A DNA stretch of 16,182 nucleotides. Source: an uncultured Dorea sp. Lineage in GTDB: Bacteria > Bacillota > Clostridia > Lachnospirales > Lachnospiraceae. A program made the position numbers and the translations under genes. Below the pieces are notes generated by a model that was not told the DNA's origin, did no database searches, and saw only the letters and a program-made list of their open reading frames with translations. Each line of letters begins with the position of its first letter. The first letter of the stretch is position 1. This document shows, piece by piece, positions 1 through 6,825 of this stretch. The DNA is taken from NCBI GenBank assembly GCA_910579335.1, contig CAJTUQ010000007.1:36169-52350 (forward strand), written 5' to 3'.

Positions 1-151
1 GATTATATTTGCGGCACTTTTAGGCTTTTTTGTGTTCGGGCAGGTTCCGGACATGTTAAGCTGGCTCGGATATGGGATTATCTGTACGATGGCGGTCGTT
101 ATGTTCCTGTATAATACACGGCATGGCCGCAGAGAGAAGGAACAGCCATGA
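1..151 (+). CDS. DMT/EamA-family transporter, C-terminal end (partial)
   Basis: Only the last 49 codons are in the window, read from base 2 to a TGA at 149-151. The peptide has two hydrophobic stretches separated by a short turn (a GFFVFGQ-type segment, then a LGYGIICTMAVVMFLYN-type segment) and ends in a short basic, charged tail (HGRREKEQP). This matches the last two helices of EamA/DMT exporters, where a G-x(3)-F/L-G-x-x-P turn is usual. The substrate cannot be inferred. Its stop codon overlaps the start of the following methyltransferase (ATGA), so the two are probably co-transcribed and translationally coupled. The assignment rests on membrane pattern only. Confidence 0.65.
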   Translation, partial: IIFAALLGFFVFGQVPDMLSWLGYGIICTMAVVMFLYNTRHGRREKEQP

Positions 152-711
152 GACAGTCACAGATTACCTTCTGGTGCCATGAGATTATCCGATCCCAGGC
201 GCCGGAGGGAGGATTCTATATAGATGCGACAATGGGAAAAGGACATGATACGCTGTTTTTGTGCAAACTGGCAGGGAAGATGGGCAGAGTGCTGGCATTT
301 GACATACAGCAGGACGCCTTGACGTATACGGAGAAGCTTTTAAAGGCTCATGGAATGGAAAGCAGGGCAAAGCTGATTCTTGACGGCCATGAACATATGG
401 GGCGGTATGTACAGAAAAAGACAGTGGATGTCATTTGTTTTAATTTTGGATATCTTCCGGGCGGCAGCCACGGCATAGCAACCAAGGCCGACACAAGCAT
501 CCGGGCAGTGGAAGAGGGATTATCCCTGCTAAAACCCGGAGGCATGATGAGTCTGTGTATTTATAGCGGAGGCGATACAGGCTTTGAAGAAAAGGAAGCG
601 CTTTTTATGTATTTGAAGACTCTTGCCGCACAGGAATATACGGTGATTTCGAATGAATATATGAACCGGGGGAACTGCCCGCCGGTTCCGGTATTTGTTT
701 TTAAAAGATGA
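148..711 (+). CDS. mnmM: tRNA (mnm5s2U34) methyltransferase, MnmM/YtqB family
   Basis: A 187-aa class I SAM-dependent methyltransferase. Residues 26-35 (DATMGKGHDT) form the SAM-binding loop, D52 ends the second strand (LAFD), and residues 98-106 (FNFGYLPGG) form the signature typical of the YtqB group formerly called 'putative rRNA methylase'. B. subtilis YtqB, of nearly identical length, was shown to be MnmM, which adds the final methyl group in 5-methylaminomethyl-2-thiouridine at the tRNA wobble position in Gram-positive bacteria that lack MnmC. That function is transferred by family membership. The ATG at 148 overlaps the upstream transporter stop by four bases and is preceded by an AGAAGGA ribosome site. 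Family assignment is secure; the exact substrate is inferred. Confidence 0.85.
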   Translation: MRQSQITFWCHEIIRSQAPEGGFYIDATMGKGHDTLFLCKLAGKMGRVLAFDIQQDALTYTEKLLKAHGMESRAKLILDGHEHMGRYVQKKTVDVICFNFGYLPGGSHGIATKADTSIRAVEEGLSLLKPGGMMSLCIYSGGDTGFEEKEALFMYLKTLAAQEYTVISNEYMNRGNCPPVPVFVFKR

Positions 712-739
712 TACGGCCGCACATTTTATGCCGTATCAT
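708..739. repeat. 10-bp perfect inverted repeat (hairpin) after mnmM
   Basis: ATGATACGGC (708-717) is the exact reverse complement of GCCGTATCAT (730-739), separated by 12 bases. The left arm includes the mnmM stop codon. A hairpin here could slow transcription or protect the mnmM mRNA 3' end, but neither strand has a clear T-tract after the stem, so it is not called a terminator. Confidence 0.55.
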
Positions 740-771
740 TACAGAAGGTGAAGGGAAGGAGAAGGAAAGCA

Positions 772-1248
772 ATGAGAAGAAAGGACAGAGAGGTTACGGT
801 TTCGGAGGAAATCAGACAGGTGCTTGAGGCGTGCAAAGTATGCAGGATTGGCATGCTGGATCATGGAAAGCCGTATATTGTCCCAATGAATATGGGATAT
901 GATTATGATGAAAAGACGCTTACCATCTATTTTCACTGTGCCAGGGAGGGCAGAAAGCTTGAGTTGCTCAGGGAAAATGCGCAGGTTGCTTTTGAGATGG
1001 ATAAAGAGATTGCGCTGGTAGAAGGTGATACGCCCTGCCAGTACAGCTTCCGGTACGCCAGTATAATGGGAACCGGAAAGGCGGAGATTGTAGAGGATGA
1101 GCTGGAAAAGGCCGATGCGCTGGCAAAGATTATGAAGCATCAGACAGGCAGGGATTTTGATGTATTTGCAGAAAATCCGAAGATGGCAAGGGCGGTCGCA
1201 ATTATTAAGGTGTCGGCGGCAGAGTATTCATGCAAGAGAAGTGATTAG
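772..1248 (+). CDS. Pyridoxamine 5'-phosphate oxidase-fold flavoprotein (NimA-like)
   Basis: A 158-aa protein of the FMN-binding split-barrel superfamily. The N-terminal helix (about 10-20) is followed by the KPYIVPMNMGYDYD strand pair (about 33-46) and an FHCAREGRK segment (about 54-62), matching the H-x(4)-G-x-K pattern of NimA-type 5-nitroimidazole reductases and related PNPOx-like proteins. Such proteins bind FMN or a related cofactor; the physiological substrate is usually unknown. I chose ATG 772 over the in-frame GTG at 748 because AGGAG at 757-761 lies 10 bases before 772 and the family usually starts close to this point. It sits between mnmM and the ior operon with no obvious functional tie. 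Superfamily is well supported; nitroimidazole resistance is not implied. Confidence 0.8.
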   Translation: MRRKDREVTVSEEIRQVLEACKVCRIGMLDHGKPYIVPMNMGYDYDEKTLTIYFHCAREGRKLELLRENAQVAFEMDKEIALVEGDTPCQYSFRYASIMGTGKAEIVEDELEKADALAKIMKHQTGRDFDVFAENPKMARAVAIIKVSAAEYSCKRSD

Positions 1249-1289
1249 CAGTTCATAGTATTTAGCAGGATTTGCTTGCAAATTAGCAC

Positions 1290-1318
1290 TTTAAATTGGA
1301 AAAGCATTATGATATACT
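1290..1318 (+). promoter_or_regulatory. Possible promoter of the iorAB-paaK operon
   Basis: TTTAAA (1290-1295) and TATACT (1313-1318) are separated by 17 bases and lie about 32 bases before the iorA start, in an AT-rich gap of 100 bases that follows the flavoprotein gene. A second -10-like TATGAT overlaps at 1308-1313. No inverted repeat or riboswitch-like fold is evident in the short leader. This is a consensus match only. Confidence 0.4.
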
Positions 1319-1350
1319 TAAAGATATTTTACGAAAGGATGGACCAAAGA

Positions 1351-3105
1351 ATGGCTGAAACGAATAAAGTTATAATGCTCGGCAATGAGGCGATTGCCAG
1401 AGGCGCCTATGAAGCGGGCGTGAAGGTGTCCGCCGCATATCCTGGTACGCCGAGTACAGAAATAAGTGAATATCTGGTGCAGTACAAAGATAGCTTGTAC
1501 TGTGAATGGTCGCCGAATGAGAAGGTGGCTGCAGAGGTGGCAGTCGGCGCTTCCCTGGCAGGGACAAGGGCAATGGCATGTATGAAGCATGTAGGGTTTA
1601 ATGTTGCTGCTGACCCGGCGTACAGCGTATCCTATATGGGAGTGAACGGCGGACTTGTTATTGTTGTTGCAGATGATCCGGGTCTTTACAGCTCACAGAA
1701 TGAACAGGATACAAGAATGGTAGCGCGTGCGGCACAGCTTCCGGTCTTAGAACCGGCGGACAGTGCAGAGGCAAAAGAATATATGAAGCTTGCTTTTGAA
1801 CTCAGCGAGAAGTTTGACCGTCCCTTTGTTTACCGGACGACGACACGGCTTGCGCACTCCCAGGGGATTGTGGAATTAGAGGAAAGACAGGAGGTTGCAG
1901 ATAAGGAGTATGTGAAGGATATCCGCAAGACGGTAATGATGCCGGTGAATGCGAAGCTGCGCCATGTTGAAATCGAAAAGAGAAACCAAGAGCTTGCGCA
2001 GGCGGCCAATACTCTTTCCATTAACAGAGTAGAGATGAAGGATAGAAAAATCGGAGTTATCACCAGCGGCATCCCGTATCAGTATGTGAAGGAGGCGCTG
2101 CCGGAGGCGTCTGTCTTAAAGCTTGGCATGGTGAATCCGCTGCCGAGAAAATTGATTGAAGATTTTGCCGCAGAGGTAGACAAGCTTTACATTGTGGAAG
2201 AGCTTGAACCCGTTATTGAGGAGCAGGTGAAATCATGGGGGATTCAGGCTGTCGGGAAAGAGATTCTTACCGTGCAGGGTGAATACAGCGCCAATATGCT
2301 CAGGACGGCGGTCAAGGGAGAGCGGCTTTCGCTGGATAAACCTGCACAAGCACCGGGCAGGCCGCCGATTTTGTGTCCGGGATGTCCGCACAGAAGTGTT
2401 TATTATGTACTGAATAAATTAAAGCTTCATGCGGCAGGCGATATCGGATGTTATACTCTTGGAGCAGTGGCGCCGCTTAGCGTGGTGGATACGACTATGT
2501 GCATGGGCTCCAGTATTTCCACTCTTCATGGCATGGAAAAGGCAAAGGGGAAGGAATACGTCAAGAACTGGGTGGCAGTGATTGGTGATTCTACATTTTT
2601 ACATACGGGTATTAATTCATTGATGAATATGACTTATAACCATGCTTCGGGAACGGTTTTGATTCTTGATAATTCTACGACGGGGATGACGGGGCATCAG
2701 GATCATGCCGCAACCGGGAAGACACTTCTGGGAGAGCCTGCGTACGCTATTGACATACCGGCGCTGTGCCGTGCCGTGGGCGTTGAGAACGTCACGGAGG
2801 TCAATGCTTTTGATATTGCGGGGCTTGAAAAGACCATAAAAGAAGAGCTGGCTAAAGACGAGGTGTCCGTTATTATTACCAAGTCTCCATGCGTGCTTCT
2901 GGACAAATCAAAAAAACCTTTCTATACCATCCATGCAGACAAATGTAAAAAGTGCGGTATGTGTATGAAGCCGGGATGCCCGGCAATGACGAAGAATGCA
3001 GACGGTACGGTACGGATTGACGATACGATGTGTACCGGATGCGGGCTTTGCGGCAGCCTGTGTAAATTCGGCGCAGTAGAACTGGTAAAGGAGGATGGCA
3101 GATAA
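1351..3105 (+). CDS. iorA: Indolepyruvate:ferredoxin oxidoreductase, alpha subunit
   Basis: A 584-aa thiamine-diphosphate enzyme subunit that, with IorB, catalyses the reversible ferredoxin-dependent conversion of arylpyruvates (indole-, phenyl-, hydroxyphenylpyruvate) to aryl-acetyl-CoA and CO2. Visible domains: an N-terminal pyrimidine-binding half (LGNEAIARGAYEAG start, KHVGFN at 79-84); a CPGCPH motif at 342-347; the ThDP-binding half with IGDSTF (411-416) followed by NSLMN; and a C-terminal two-[4Fe-4S] ferredoxin domain with cysteines at 532, 535, 538, 543 and 561, 564, 567, 571. In the second cluster the residue after the fourth cysteine is K rather than the usual P. I chose ATG 1351 because the family starts at M-x-K-x-x-M-L-G-N-E-A and an AAAGGA lies upstream; an in-frame TTG at 1276 would add an unsupported leader. 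Its TAA overlaps the iorB ATG by one base. Confidence 0.95.
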   Translation: MAETNKVIMLGNEAIARGAYEAGVKVSAAYPGTPSTEISEYLVQYKDSLYCEWSPNEKVAAEVAVGASLAGTRAMACMKHVGFNVAADPAYSVSYMGVNGGLVIVVADDPGLYSSQNEQDTRMVARAAQLPVLEPADSAEAKEYMKLAFELSEKFDRPFVYRTTTRLAHSQGIVELEERQEVADKEYVKDIRKTVMMPVNAKLRHVEIEKRNQELAQAANTLSINRVEMKDRKIGVITSGIPYQYVKEALPEASVLKLGMVNPLPRKLIEDFAAEVDKLYIVEELEPVIEEQVKSWGIQAVGKEILTVQGEYSANMLRTAVKGERLSLDKPAQAPGRPPILCPGCPHRSVYYVLNKLKLHAAGDIGCYTLGAVAPLSVVDTTMCMGSSISTLHGMEKAKGKEYVKNWVAVIGDSTFLHTGINSLMNMTYNHASGTVLILDNSTTGMTGHQDHAATGKTLLGEPAYAIDIPALCRAVGVENVTEVNAFDIAGLEKTIKEELAKDEVSVIITKSPCVLLDKSKKPFYTIHADKCKKCGMCMKPGCPAMTKNADGTVRIDDTMCTGCGLCGSLCKFGAVELVKEDGR

Positions 3106-3674
3106 TGGCGGGGAAAAATATTATGATTGTCGGCGTGGGCGGACAGGGAACGCTCCTTACCAGCAGGATACTTGGCGGGCTTGCCATTTCAGGAGGGTAT
3201 GACGTGAAGCTCTCCGAAGTTCACGGCATGGCACAGAGAGGCGGAAGCGTCGTGACCTTTGTGCGTTACGGAGAGAAGGTGTCGGAGCCTATCGTGGAAG
3301 AAGGGCAGGCGGATGTAATCATTGCATTTGAACGCCTTGAAGCGCTCAGATATGCTCACTTTTTAAAGAAGGACGGGGCATTGATCGTCAATGACTGGCG
3401 GATAGACCCGATGCCGGTCGTAATCGGTGCGGCAAAGTATCCGGAAGGGATTTTGGAGTCTTTGAAAGAAAGACATAAGGTGTATACGGTAAATGCCACA
3501 GAGGAATCTAAAAAACTTGGGAATCCAAGAGTGTTTAACTTGATTGTGCTTGGTGCTGCGGCGCAGCATATGGACTTTACGAAAGAACAGTGGTATGAGG
3601 TGATTGAAAAAACCGTACCGCCGAAAACGGTTGATATCAATAAAAAAGCGTTTGACGTGGGATATCACTTATAA
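3105..3674 (+). CDS. iorB: Indolepyruvate:ferredoxin oxidoreductase, beta subunit
   Basis: A 189-aa gamma-domain subunit of the 2-oxoacid:ferredoxin oxidoreductase superfamily, partner of IorA. The N-terminus carries the glycine-rich loop G10-V-G-G-Q-G15, followed by the SEVHGMAQRGGSV signature (about 37-49) that is diagnostic of IorB/PorG-type subunits and contacts CoA and the alpha subunit. The length is normal for IorB, and there is no fused ferredoxin domain because the clusters reside in IorA. The start overlaps the iorA stop (TAATG), and GGAGG at 3090-3094 provides a ribosome site, so the subunits should be made in equal amounts. Confidence 0.94.
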   Translation: MAGKNIMIVGVGGQGTLLTSRILGGLAISGGYDVKLSEVHGMAQRGGSVVTFVRYGEKVSEPIVEEGQADVIIAFERLEALRYAHFLKKDGALIVNDWRIDPMPVVIGAAKYPEGILESLKERHKVYTVNATEESKKLGNPRVFNLIVLGAAAQHMDFTKEQWYEVIEKTVPPKTVDINKKAFDVGYHL

Positions 3675-3691
3675 CGCGGCAGAAGTACGGC

Positions 3692-3714
3692 CGGGGAGAA
3701 AGCGGGCTTTCCCC
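3692..3714 (+). repeat. Small GC-rich hairpin between iorB and the CoA ligase gene
   Basis: GGG-A-GAAAG pairs with CTTTC-CCC around a CGGG loop, an 8-bp stem with one bulged A, in the 83-base gap after iorB. No T-tract follows, so it is unlikely to terminate transcription. It may stabilise or process the mRNA between iorB and paaK and so set different levels of the two products; this is inference. Confidence 0.4.
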
Positions 3715-3757
3715 TGAAAAGTATAAAAACGATGAAGGAAAGGACAGGAATAAGGAC

Positions 3758-5089
3758 ATGGCAAAAGTAGCATTGGCAGATTGGAAGGAGCAAATCAGAG
3801 ACCCGAAGATTGAGTGCATGAGCAGAGACGAGATGAGTGCGCTGCAGAGTGAGAGACTTGTGCGACAGGTAAAAAACGTATACGAGAACGTGGCTTTTTA
3901 CAGGAAGAAGATGGACGAGATCGGGGTGCTGCCGGAGGATATTAAGGGAATAGAAGACATCGGCAAGCTTCCGTTTACTACAAAGGAAGACTTGCGGGAC
4001 AATTATCCCTTTGGCCTTTTGGCGGTTCCGCAGGATAAAATAGCCAGAGTGCAGGGAACCTCCGGCACGACCGGCAAACTGACATTGGCGTCCTATACGC
4101 AGAAAGATGTTGACGTGTGGGGAGAATGTGTGGCGAGAGGACTTGTGATGGCGGGTCTGTCTTCTGCGGATAAAATCCACGTATGCTATGGTTACGGACT
4201 GTTTACCGGAGGTATGGGATTGGATTTGGGGGCGCAGGCATTGGGGGCAATGGCGATACCGATGTCTTCCGGCAATACAAAGCGCCAGCTTATGTGTATG
4301 GAGGATTTTGGCGCTACGGCATTTGCATGTACGCCTTCCTATGCATTGTATCTTGCAGAAGCGGCAGCTGAAGCGGGAATCGTGGAGCGCCTTAAGATTC
4401 GTGCAAGCATCAACGGTGCAGAGCCGTGGACCGAGGAGATGCGCAAGAAGATAGAGAGCATCCTGAATATTAACAGCTTTGATATATACGGCCTTTGCGA
4501 AGTTACAGGTCCGGGCGTTGCTATGGACTGCATTCATCATAAAGGGCTTCATGTATATGAGGACTATTTTTATCCGGAGATTTTGAATCCTGCGGACCAG
4601 GGCGCATGTGCGGATGGAGAGACGGGAGAGCTTGTATTTACGACGCTTGCAAAAGAAGGCATGCCGCTTATCCGTTATCGGACAAAGGATCTTACGAGTA
4701 TAGAGCATGGCGTCTGCGAGTGCGGCAGGACGCTTCCCAGAATCCAGAAGTTTACCGGGCGTACCGACGACATGAAGGTTATCCGCGGCGTGAATGTATT
4801 CCCGACGCAGGTTGAGACGGCGCTTCTTTCTATGGGCGGCGGAGTTGCGCCTCATTATATGATGATCGTGGACCGAGAGAATAATCTGGATGTCCTTACT
4901 GTAATGGTAGAAGTAGATGAGAAATATTTTTCAGACGAAATCCGGAAGCTTGATGAATTAAAGGCAAGAGTAGGCGCAGTCTTAAAACAGGCGCTTGGAG
5001 TATCAGCGAGAGTAAAGCTGGTAGAGCCTAAGACAATTCAGAGAAGTGAGGGAAAAGCAAAACGTGTCATCGATAACAGAGGATTATAA
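3758..5089 (+). CDS. paaK: Phenylacetate-CoA ligase family protein (aryl-acid:CoA ligase)
   Basis: A 443-aa AMP-forming acyl-CoA ligase of the PaaK type. It should activate phenylacetate or related aryl acids to CoA thioesters with ATP. Visible features: a QGTSGTTGK P-loop-like adenylate motif at 99-107; D-I-Y-G-L-C-E-V at 242-249 (the YGxxE motif); a PLIRYRTKDL segment (about 304-313); the hinge and C-terminal AMP-binding domain with F-T-G-R-T-D-D-M-K-V-I-R-G-V-N-V-F-P (about 334-351); and a C-terminal GKAKR with the likely catalytic lysine. Length is typical. The ATG at 3758 is preceded by AGGA-rich sequence. Location directly after iorAB ties the ligase to aryl-CoA chemistry; the exact acid (phenylacetate, hydroxyphenylacetate, indoleacetate) cannot be read from the sequence. 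Confidence 0.9.
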   Translation: MAKVALADWKEQIRDPKIECMSRDEMSALQSERLVRQVKNVYENVAFYRKKMDEIGVLPEDIKGIEDIGKLPFTTKEDLRDNYPFGLLAVPQDKIARVQGTSGTTGKLTLASYTQKDVDVWGECVARGLVMAGLSSADKIHVCYGYGLFTGGMGLDLGAQALGAMAIPMSSGNTKRQLMCMEDFGATAFACTPSYALYLAEAAAEAGIVERLKIRASINGAEPWTEEMRKKIESILNINSFDIYGLCEVTGPGVAMDCIHHKGLHVYEDYFYPEILNPADQGACADGETGELVFTTLAKEGMPLIRYRTKDLTSIEHGVCECGRTLPRIQKFTGRTDDMKVIRGVNVFPTQVETALLSMGGGVAPHYMMIVDRENNLDVLTVMVEVDEKYFSDEIRKLDELKARVGAVLKQALGVSARVKLVEPKTIQRSEGKAKRVIDNRGL

Positions 5090-5103
5090 GAAGGAGGTTC
5101 ATT

Positions 5104-5547
5104 ATGAGTATCAGTAATACAATACAGCAGCTGTCAGTGTTTTTGGAGAACAGAGAAGGGCGTCTCGACGAAGTATTAGAAGTGTTGGCCGCTAAGCAGG
5201 TCAATATTGTGGCGCTCAGCCTGGCGGATACGTCGGATTACGGAATGCTTCGAATGATTGTGTCCGACCCGCATAAAGGGCGCGCAGCGCTTAAGGAAGC
5301 AGGGATTACGGCTATGCTTACGGACGTGGTGGCTCTGAGGGTTCCGCATGCCGCGGGCTCTCTCTGCAAGGCAATGCACCAAATCGTAGAGGGAGAGGTA
5401 AACGTGGAATATATGTATGCGTTTGCCAATGGAAATGATGCGGCGGCCGTACTTAAGAGCGATGACCCGGCAAGAGTGATTGATATTCTGAAAGGAAGCG
5501 GATTTGATGTGTACTCGGCGGATGAGGCATACCGCGCAAATCAGTAA
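5104..5547 (+). CDS. Tandem ACT-domain protein (amino acid-binding regulator)
   Basis: A 147-aa protein built of two ACT-like domains. The first is about residues 5-70, starting LSVFLENREGRLDEVLEVL; the second is about 74-142, with the GSLCKAMHQIVEGEVNVEYMYAF segment. ACT domains bind small ligands, mostly amino acids, between paired domains. Stand-alone proteins of this kind are recurrent partners of iorAB and paaK genes in anaerobes. No enzyme domain or DNA-binding motif is visible, so it probably acts by binding a ligand and modulating a partner protein. A strong AAGGAGG (5091-5097) precedes the ATG at 5104, 14 bases after the ligase stop. An aromatic amino acid ligand is inferred from context, not seen. 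Confidence 0.85.
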   Translation: MSISNTIQQLSVFLENREGRLDEVLEVLAAKQVNIVALSLADTSDYGMLRMIVSDPHKGRAALKEAGITAMLTDVVALRVPHAAGSLCKAMHQIVEGEVNVEYMYAFANGNDAAAVLKSDDPARVIDILKGSGFDVYSADEAYRANQ

Positions 5548-5548
5548 G

Positions 5549-6298
5549 ATGAGTGAATTGATAAAGAAGATAGCAAATCTGCAGGAAATTATGCAGAAAA
5601 TCAGAAATCATGAAACATTGTATGCAGTGATGTCTTTATGTACCCGTATGCCGTTCGTATACTGCAATCCGGAAACCTTTGACGATGAAGTGTTTATTTA
5701 TTTTGATAAGGATGAGGCGAATAAGGGGGCAAGATGGCTTTTGGAAAGGAAGGAGCCGATACAGCTTGCCAAGATAGACAAAAAAAGCCGTCTGGCGTTT
5801 TTTACAAGCCTGCTTCCTATGGGGGTGAATGCCATTTCAGTGGACAAAGGGCTTGCGCAAGAGACCGGATTTCAGCTTAACCAGTTAATCTACAGACAGG
5901 AAACGGAACAAATGCCGGATGGACAGATTCGTATCGAGAACCCGCAGCTGCATCTGACATGCCTTTATTTTGCGCAGGAGCTCAGGAAAAAGATGGCTTC
6001 CAGAGATGAGCGGGCCGAGGAATTGAAGGATTTGAATGAGGAGCTGGCGGCTCATTTTCGCCGGGGGAAATATATTATCGCCGTTGAAGAGGGGAAAGGG
6101 ATTCCGCTGCTTCAAAAGAACGGGGAGACGTATCAGCCGGTCTTTACGGATATCAGAGAGTTCCAGAAATTTAACCGGGAGAAAAGGTATGGAGGCGCAG
6201 TGGTGGAGTACGAGAAAGTCAAGGAAATACTGGCGCCGGAAACGAAAGGGGTGGCGGTGAATCCGCTCGGTGTCAATATTCTTCTGAAAATGAAATAA
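5549..6298 (+). CDS. SseB-family protein, last gene of the ior operon
   Basis: A 249-aa soluble protein with no signal peptide or membrane segment. The C-terminal part (about 180-249) has the P-V-F-T-D-I-R-E-F pattern (F199-T200-D201) and the V-N-P-L-G-V-N ending typical of SseB N-terminal-domain proteins (Pfam SseB-like). In Clostridia these occur as free-standing proteins of unknown function, unconnected to type III secretion. The N-terminal half contains a long helix and a part-hydrophobic LAFFTSLLPMGVNAISVDKG segment. I chose ATG 5549, one base after the upstream TAA (TAAGATG), over the in-frame ATG at 5504 inside the ACT gene. It has no clear ribosome site of its own, which suggests translational coupling. 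Family moderately sure, function unknown. Confidence 0.75.
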   Translation: MSELIKKIANLQEIMQKIRNHETLYAVMSLCTRMPFVYCNPETFDDEVFIYFDKDEANKGARWLLERKEPIQLAKIDKKSRLAFFTSLLPMGVNAISVDKGLAQETGFQLNQLIYRQETEQMPDGQIRIENPQLHLTCLYFAQELRKKMASRDERAEELKDLNEELAAHFRRGKYIIAVEEGKGIPLLQKNGETYQPVFTDIREFQKFNREKRYGGAVVEYEKVKEILAPETKGVAVNPLGVNILLKMK

Positions 6299-6304
6299 AA
6301 ATAC

Positions 6305-6341
6305 AAAAAAAGGATGCGGCGTTTATGCTGCATCCTTTTTT
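6305..6341. terminator. Bidirectional intrinsic terminator between the ior operon and csp
   Basis: AAAAAAGGATGC and GCATCCTTTTTT flank a short inner GC/GC stem and a GTTTAT loop. The A-run and T-run make it functional on both strands: it ends the ior operon (stop at 6298) on the plus strand and the convergent cold-shock gene (stop at 6432) on the minus strand. The 90 bases between the hairpin and csp hold nothing else recognisable. Confidence 0.92.
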
Positions 6342-6431
6342 CCGAAATCTCATTTTGTGTATTGCTTTTCAATATCTAAAATACCATATATAAAAAAGGT
6401 ACATCGAAATTTTGATTTGCATTCTTTGATT

Positions 6432-6629
6432 TTAGAGCTTTGTTACGTTTACTGCCTGCGGCCCCTTAGCACCTTCTGTAACATCAAACTCTACTGCCTG
6501 TCCCTCTTCCAGAGACTTGAAGCCTTCCATATTCAGCCCTGAATAATGTACGAATACATCGTTTCCAGCTTCGTCAGAAATGAAGCCGTATCCTTTTTGG
6601 TTGTTAAACCATTTAACTGTACCTTTCAT
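6432..6629 (-). CDS. Cold-shock domain protein (CspA/CspB family)
   Basis: A 65-aa single cold-shock domain, the standard length for bacterial Csp RNA chaperones that bind single-stranded RNA and DNA. RNP1 is K12-G-Y-G-F-I17 and RNP2 is V25-F-V-H-Y29; W7-F8 complete the aromatic binding face. The start at 6629 (MKGTVKWFN) is the family start; an upstream in-frame ATG at 6656 would add nine unsupported residues. GGAGG at 6637-6641 gives a 7-base spacing. The gene is monocistronic, with its own promoter and the shared terminator at 6305-6341. Which csp paralogue it is cannot be told. Confidence 0.96.
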   Translation of the reverse strand: MKGTVKWFNNQKGYGFISDEAGNDVFVHYSGLNMEGFKSLEEGQAVEFDVTEGAKGPQAVNVTKL

Positions 6630-6692
6630 TACGATACCTCCATAAAAATTAATCATATATCACTGCATTGCATATGCAAGTGACACTTCATC

Positions 6693-6721
6693 AGAATACT
6701 ATAATCTGAGAAAAAAGTCAA
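6693..6721 (-). promoter_or_regulatory. Promoter of the cold-shock gene, with palindrome in the 5' UTR
   Basis: On the minus strand, TTGACT (6716-6721) and TATTCT (6693-6698) are spaced by exactly 17 bases, predicting a start near 6686 and a leader of about 57 nt. The leader contains the perfect 12-base palindrome TTGCATATGCAA at 6668-6679. csp mRNAs often use folded leaders for temperature control; whether this palindrome serves that purpose is inference. Confidence 0.65.
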
Positions 6722-6763
6722 TGGATTTATTGATATTTTTAGAGCGGGACCAGGCAGAACAGC

Positions 6764-6797
6764 TTGACGAAAGAGAAGGAAAAGTGTAAAGTATAAT
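6764..6797 (+). promoter_or_regulatory. Probable ptsI promoter
   Basis: TTGACG (6764-6769) is followed by TAAAGT (6787-6792) at 17 bases, overlapping a perfect TATAAT (6792-6797) that is 22 bases from the -35. One of the two -10 hexamers probably serves the ptsI transcript, whose ATG follows at 6826 after an AAGGAAG ribosome site. No operator or RAT-like antiterminator site is obvious. Confidence 0.5.
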
Positions 6798-6825
6798 TGG
6801 TATTAAACAGTAAAGGAAGTGCGCT

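Noticed and set aside
708..739. Hairpin after mnmM considered as an intrinsic terminator
   Set aside because: There is no T-tract after the stem on either strand, so it is listed only as an inverted repeat.
3665..4855. A 396-codon open frame on the minus strand opposite paaK
   Set aside because: It is antisense to a well-recognised ligase gene. Its translation is rich in H, R and C without any domain, as expected of a shadow frame, and no ribosome site precedes it.
5504..5548. Longer start for the SseB-family gene inside the ACT gene
   Set aside because: The extra 15 residues overlap the ACT coding end and have no family-like content. ATG 5549 directly follows the upstream stop.
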